From Brevundimonas sp. SH203 (lineage in GTDB: Bacteria; Pseudomonadota; Alphaproteobacteria; Caulobacterales; Caulobacteraceae): DNA of 64,000 nucleotides. The stretch spans positions 496,001 to 560,000 of the forward strand of contig NZ_BDMM01000001.1 in the NCBI RefSeq assembly GCF_002157625.1, in the 5' to 3' direction. The notes under the pieces were generated by a model. That model searched no databases. It was not told where the DNA came from and saw only the letters and a list, made by a program, of their open reading frames with translations. A program made the position numbers and the translations under genes. Shown piece after piece: positions 62,037-64,000 of the stretch (positions are counted from its first letter, which is position 1; each line of letters starts with the position of its first letter).

Positions 62037-63197
62037 TCACGCATGGGCGACGCGCGCGGGCGTCTTCTTGCGGGCGGCCAGCTTGTGCGCCATGGCGCGG
62101 GCCGCCGCCGCCGTCCCCTTCAGCCGCCCGGCCGATGTGGGTTCGCACGCCTCGATGGTGGCCCAGCGACGACGCAGGGAGGTTCGCACCTTCTCGTCCT
62201 TGTCCCCCGCCTGCGCCAGGACGCCCGCGGCCATGTCGCCCAGCGCCTGGCTCAGGCCCGGCTTCAGCACTACGGCCTCGCGCACCGTCTGGCGGGCGTT
62301 GACGAAATACTTCTTGTAGGGCTCGCCCTCGAAACCGAAGTCGAACACGCGGAACCCCTCGGCCGAAGCCAGCCGCATCGTGTCCATGCTCAGCAGGATG
62401 CCCGGCGAACACCGCGCCAGCGAGGGCTCATAGACCGGGAACCAGAAATGGTAGCGCCGCCCGGCGTGCAGCGAGAACTCCACCGCCACCAGCTTGTCGC
62501 CCGCGTGCATCGCCGCCATCGAGGCGCCGAAGTCCGCGCGCGGATCGGCCATCAGCGCGTGCAGCAGATCGCGCGTCCAGCCACAGGCGAAGATGTCGTG
62601 CAGGCCCGACCGCCGATACTGGGCCGCCTTCAGGTCGATCAACTGATCCAGCAAAGCCGCGTCGCGCAGCCCGCGCTCGACCCGGACCGTGCCCAATTCG
62701 GTCTCCAGACTGCGACGCGCCCGTTCCTTGTCCTTGAAATATTTGCCGAAGGTCGTGCGCCGTTCGGCGTACCAGGCGTCATAGCCGTCCTCGGGCATGG
62801 CGGCCTGCACCGTCTGGCGCGTCTGGCCCGTCTCGCCCGCGCCGATCCAGCCCGGCACGTTCAAGCTCCGCGCCTTCAGCAGGCCCGCAACCTCCTCCAG
62901 CGAAATCGTCTCGCCGACCGGCGCGATCACGCCGTGATAGTCGTTCATCGGCGCGCCCAGCGGCTGCACCGCCCCGCCCCGCCGCTGGTGCGGGAAGAAG
63001 CCCACGATCCGGCCGTCGCGCCGGAACACCGCGATGGCCGCGCCGGGGCAGACGCGGCTGGCGATCTCGGCGTAATCCCAGCGAAAATAGGGGCTGGCCA
63101 GATCCGGGTTCTCGGCCGTCCACGCGCGCCACAGGGCGACGGCGGCGCTGTCCAGCGCTCCGGCCTCGACGATCTCGACCTGCAGTTTTCCGCTCAT
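62037..63197 (-). CDS. GNAT-fold acetyltransferase, CelD/BcsL-like
   Basis: A 386-residue protein with the double-GNAT layout of the CelD/BcsL (Acetyltransf_6) group: AVFRRDGRIVGFFPHQRRGGAVQPLG in the first half, and KLVAVEFSLHAGRRYHFWFPVYEPSLARCSPGILLSMDTMRLASAEGFRVFDFGFEGEPYKKYFV-type core in the second, with GEPYKKYF the most diagnostic part. Such enzymes modify exopolysaccharide or peptidoglycan precursors. It is followed by a cupin/JmjC-like gene. The basic C-terminal tail (AARKKTPARVAHA) is unusual. Confidence 0.82.
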   Translation of the reverse strand: MSGKLQVEIVEAGALDSAAVALWRAWTAENPDLASPYFRWDYAEIASRVCPGAAIAVFRRDGRIVGFFPHQRRGGAVQPLGAPMNDYHGVIAPVGETISLEEVAGLLKARSLNVPGWIGAGETGQTRQTVQAAMPEDGYDAWYAERRTTFGKYFKDKERARRSLETELGTVRVERGLRDAALLDQLIDLKAAQYRRSGLHDIFACGWTRDLLHALMADPRADFGASMAAMHAGDKLVAVEFSLHAGRRYHFWFPVYEPSLARCSPGILLSMDTMRLASAEGFRVFDFGFEGEPYKKYFVNARQTVREAVVLKPGLSQALGDMAAGVLAQAGDKDEKVRTSLRRRWATIEACEPTSAGRLKGTAAAARAMAHKLAARKKTPARVAHA

Positions 63198-63347
63198 GCC
63201 ATCCTCGTCGGACCCCGTGTCGCAGGGCCCATTCCAGTCTCAACCTTGCACGAACCGCGTTTCAGCACGGTTGACCGGCATGGTGAACAGACGTTGACGG
63301 AGCCGTCGCCCGCCCCGTGCGTTTCCCGATCTTCCAGGGAGACGATT

Positions 63348-63509
63348 ATGACCGACAGCCGCCCAGACGACCGTAAAGTCGAAAACGAAAACCTCCGTCC
63401 GGACCAGCCCGGACAGCCGCCTCGCCCGGCCACCGAGCCCCAGGGCTCCAAAGGCTCGTCCAACTCTGGCGACACCGAAACCGATCCCGCCACAGGCAAG
63501 CCCAACTGA
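63348..63509 (+). CDS. Small disordered acidic/polar protein (53 residues)
   Basis: A 53-residue open frame starting MTDSRPDDRKVENENLRPDQ, rich in Pro, Ser, Asp and Gly and with no hydrophobic core, so likely disordered. An AGGGAG ribosome-binding site lies seven bases before the ATG, which makes translation credible. It is followed about 37 bases later by the L,D-transpeptidase-like gene. Function unknown. Confidence 0.55.
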   Translation: MTDSRPDDRKVENENLRPDQPGQPPRPATEPQGSKGSSNSGDTETDPATGKPN

Positions 63510-63546
63510 TCGCGCCCCTCCCCGACCGCCTGCCGAAAGCCTTTCG

Positions 63547-64000
63547 ATGATTCGTCCCGCCTGCCTCGCCGCCTTCGCCGTTCTGTCCCTGACCGCCGCC
63601 TGTTCGCCCAAGGAGGAAACCAAGGCCCCGACGGTCGAGGTCGGTCAAACCGGCCCCCTGTCGCGCGACGCCATCGAAAACGCCGCCTACGCTCAGCCGT
63701 CGCCGCAGAACGCAAACGCCCAAACTCAAACCCAGCCCCAGCCCGACCCCGCCCTGATCCGCGCCCAGGTTCTGCTGCAACGCGCGCGCTTCTCGCCGGG
63801 CGCCATCGACGGCCTCGCCGGCTCCAACATGCGCCAGGCCCTCTCCGCATTCCAGAAGGCGCAGGGCCTGCCCGTCAACGGCCAGTTGGACGCCGAGGTC
63901 ATGGGCCGCCTGCGCGCCGCCGGTCAGGGCGCGATCACCACCACCTATAGGATCACGCAGCAGGACATCGCCGGGCCGTATCTGGGCACGGTCCCCACCG
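63547..64000 (+). CDS. Peptidoglycan-binding lipoprotein, L,D-transpeptidase-like (5' part)
   Basis: The first 151 residues of a protein cut by the window edge. The signal ends in the lipobox LTAAC, so it should be lipidated. A Gln/Pro-rich linker is followed by a PG_binding_1 domain (ALIRAQVLLQRARFSPGAIDGLAGSNMRQALSAFQKAQGLPVNGQLDAEVM). After that comes TTTYRITQQDIAGPYLGTVP, as in lipoproteins that continue into a YkuD L,D-transpeptidase domain. The catalytic domain is not visible here, so the enzyme name is an inference. Confidence 0.8.
   Translation, partial: MIRPACLAAFAVLSLTAACSPKEETKAPTVEVGQTGPLSRDAIENAAYAQPSPQNANAQTQTQPQPDPALIRAQVLLQRARFSPGAIDGLAGSNMRQALSAFQKAQGLPVNGQLDAEVMGRLRAAGQGAITTTYRITQQDIAGPYLGTVPT

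Overview
The window comes from a high-GC alphaproteobacterium of the Caulobacterales, most likely Brevundimonas or a close relative. The signs are consistently GC-rich codons, an RNase E that ends in the GWW-type PNPase-binding tail known from Caulobacter, the aroB-aroK / xerD / accA and bolA / DnaJ-like neighbourhoods, an alphaproteobacterial MutL C-terminus, and a complete S10-spc-alpha ribosomal block. I could run no search, so the genus is an inference. I saw no tRNA, rRNA, CRISPR array, transposase or prophage.

Left part (1-13.4 kb): the end of mutL, then an AT-rich two-gene island (473-2223) encoding a DUF262 (ParB/GmrS-like) protein and an overlapping HEPN RNase-like protein. This is the best candidate for a defence or toxin-type system in the window. 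Next come a low-molecular-weight phosphatase, a leftward cluster (rluB-like, GFA protein, TMEM175 channel, rsmD), divergent tadA, an MliC-like lipoprotein, a nitronate monooxygenase with a frameshifted tail, a GNAT enzyme with aroB and aroK, then xerD, a small DUF1902 / HicA pair, and accA.

Middle (13.5-40 kb): a response regulator coupled to an unknown protein, an Atm1-type ABC exporter, threonine aldolase with an MscS channel, an ATP-dependent DNA ligase, an RcnB-like protein, a hybrid histidine kinase, bolA and a DnaJ-domain protein. An SDR pseudogene follows, its stop codon falling exactly on the catalytic tyrosine. Then come amiC, a transferred AT-rich methyltransferase, rne with a long leader, and a rightward envelope group (M48 protease, DsbA-like, CDP-alcohol transferase). 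After these are a TPR protein, a phosphodiesterase lipoprotein, an ABC-2 transporter, a LysR regulator, a 39-residue membrane peptide, and two copies of a palindromic repeat.

Ribosomal block (40.2-55.3 kb, all leftward): rpsJ through rplQ with secY, adk and rpoA. Most genes are tightly packed, but the few long gaps hold strong hairpins, and a proline-rich TonB-like gene sits between adk and rpsM. A consensus-like promoter lies upstream of rpsJ.

Right end (55.6-64 kb): a tandem-hotdog thioesterase coupled to metE. The metE leader carries a cobalamin riboswitch, a promoter and an ArsR-type palindrome, which suggests B12-independent methionine synthesis is switched off when B12 is present. Then follow an outer-membrane beta-barrel protein, a GIN-domain repeat protein, a cupin/JmjC-like plus BcsL/CelD-type GNAT pair, a 53-residue disordered protein, and the start of an L,D-transpeptidase-like lipoprotein cut by the window edge.
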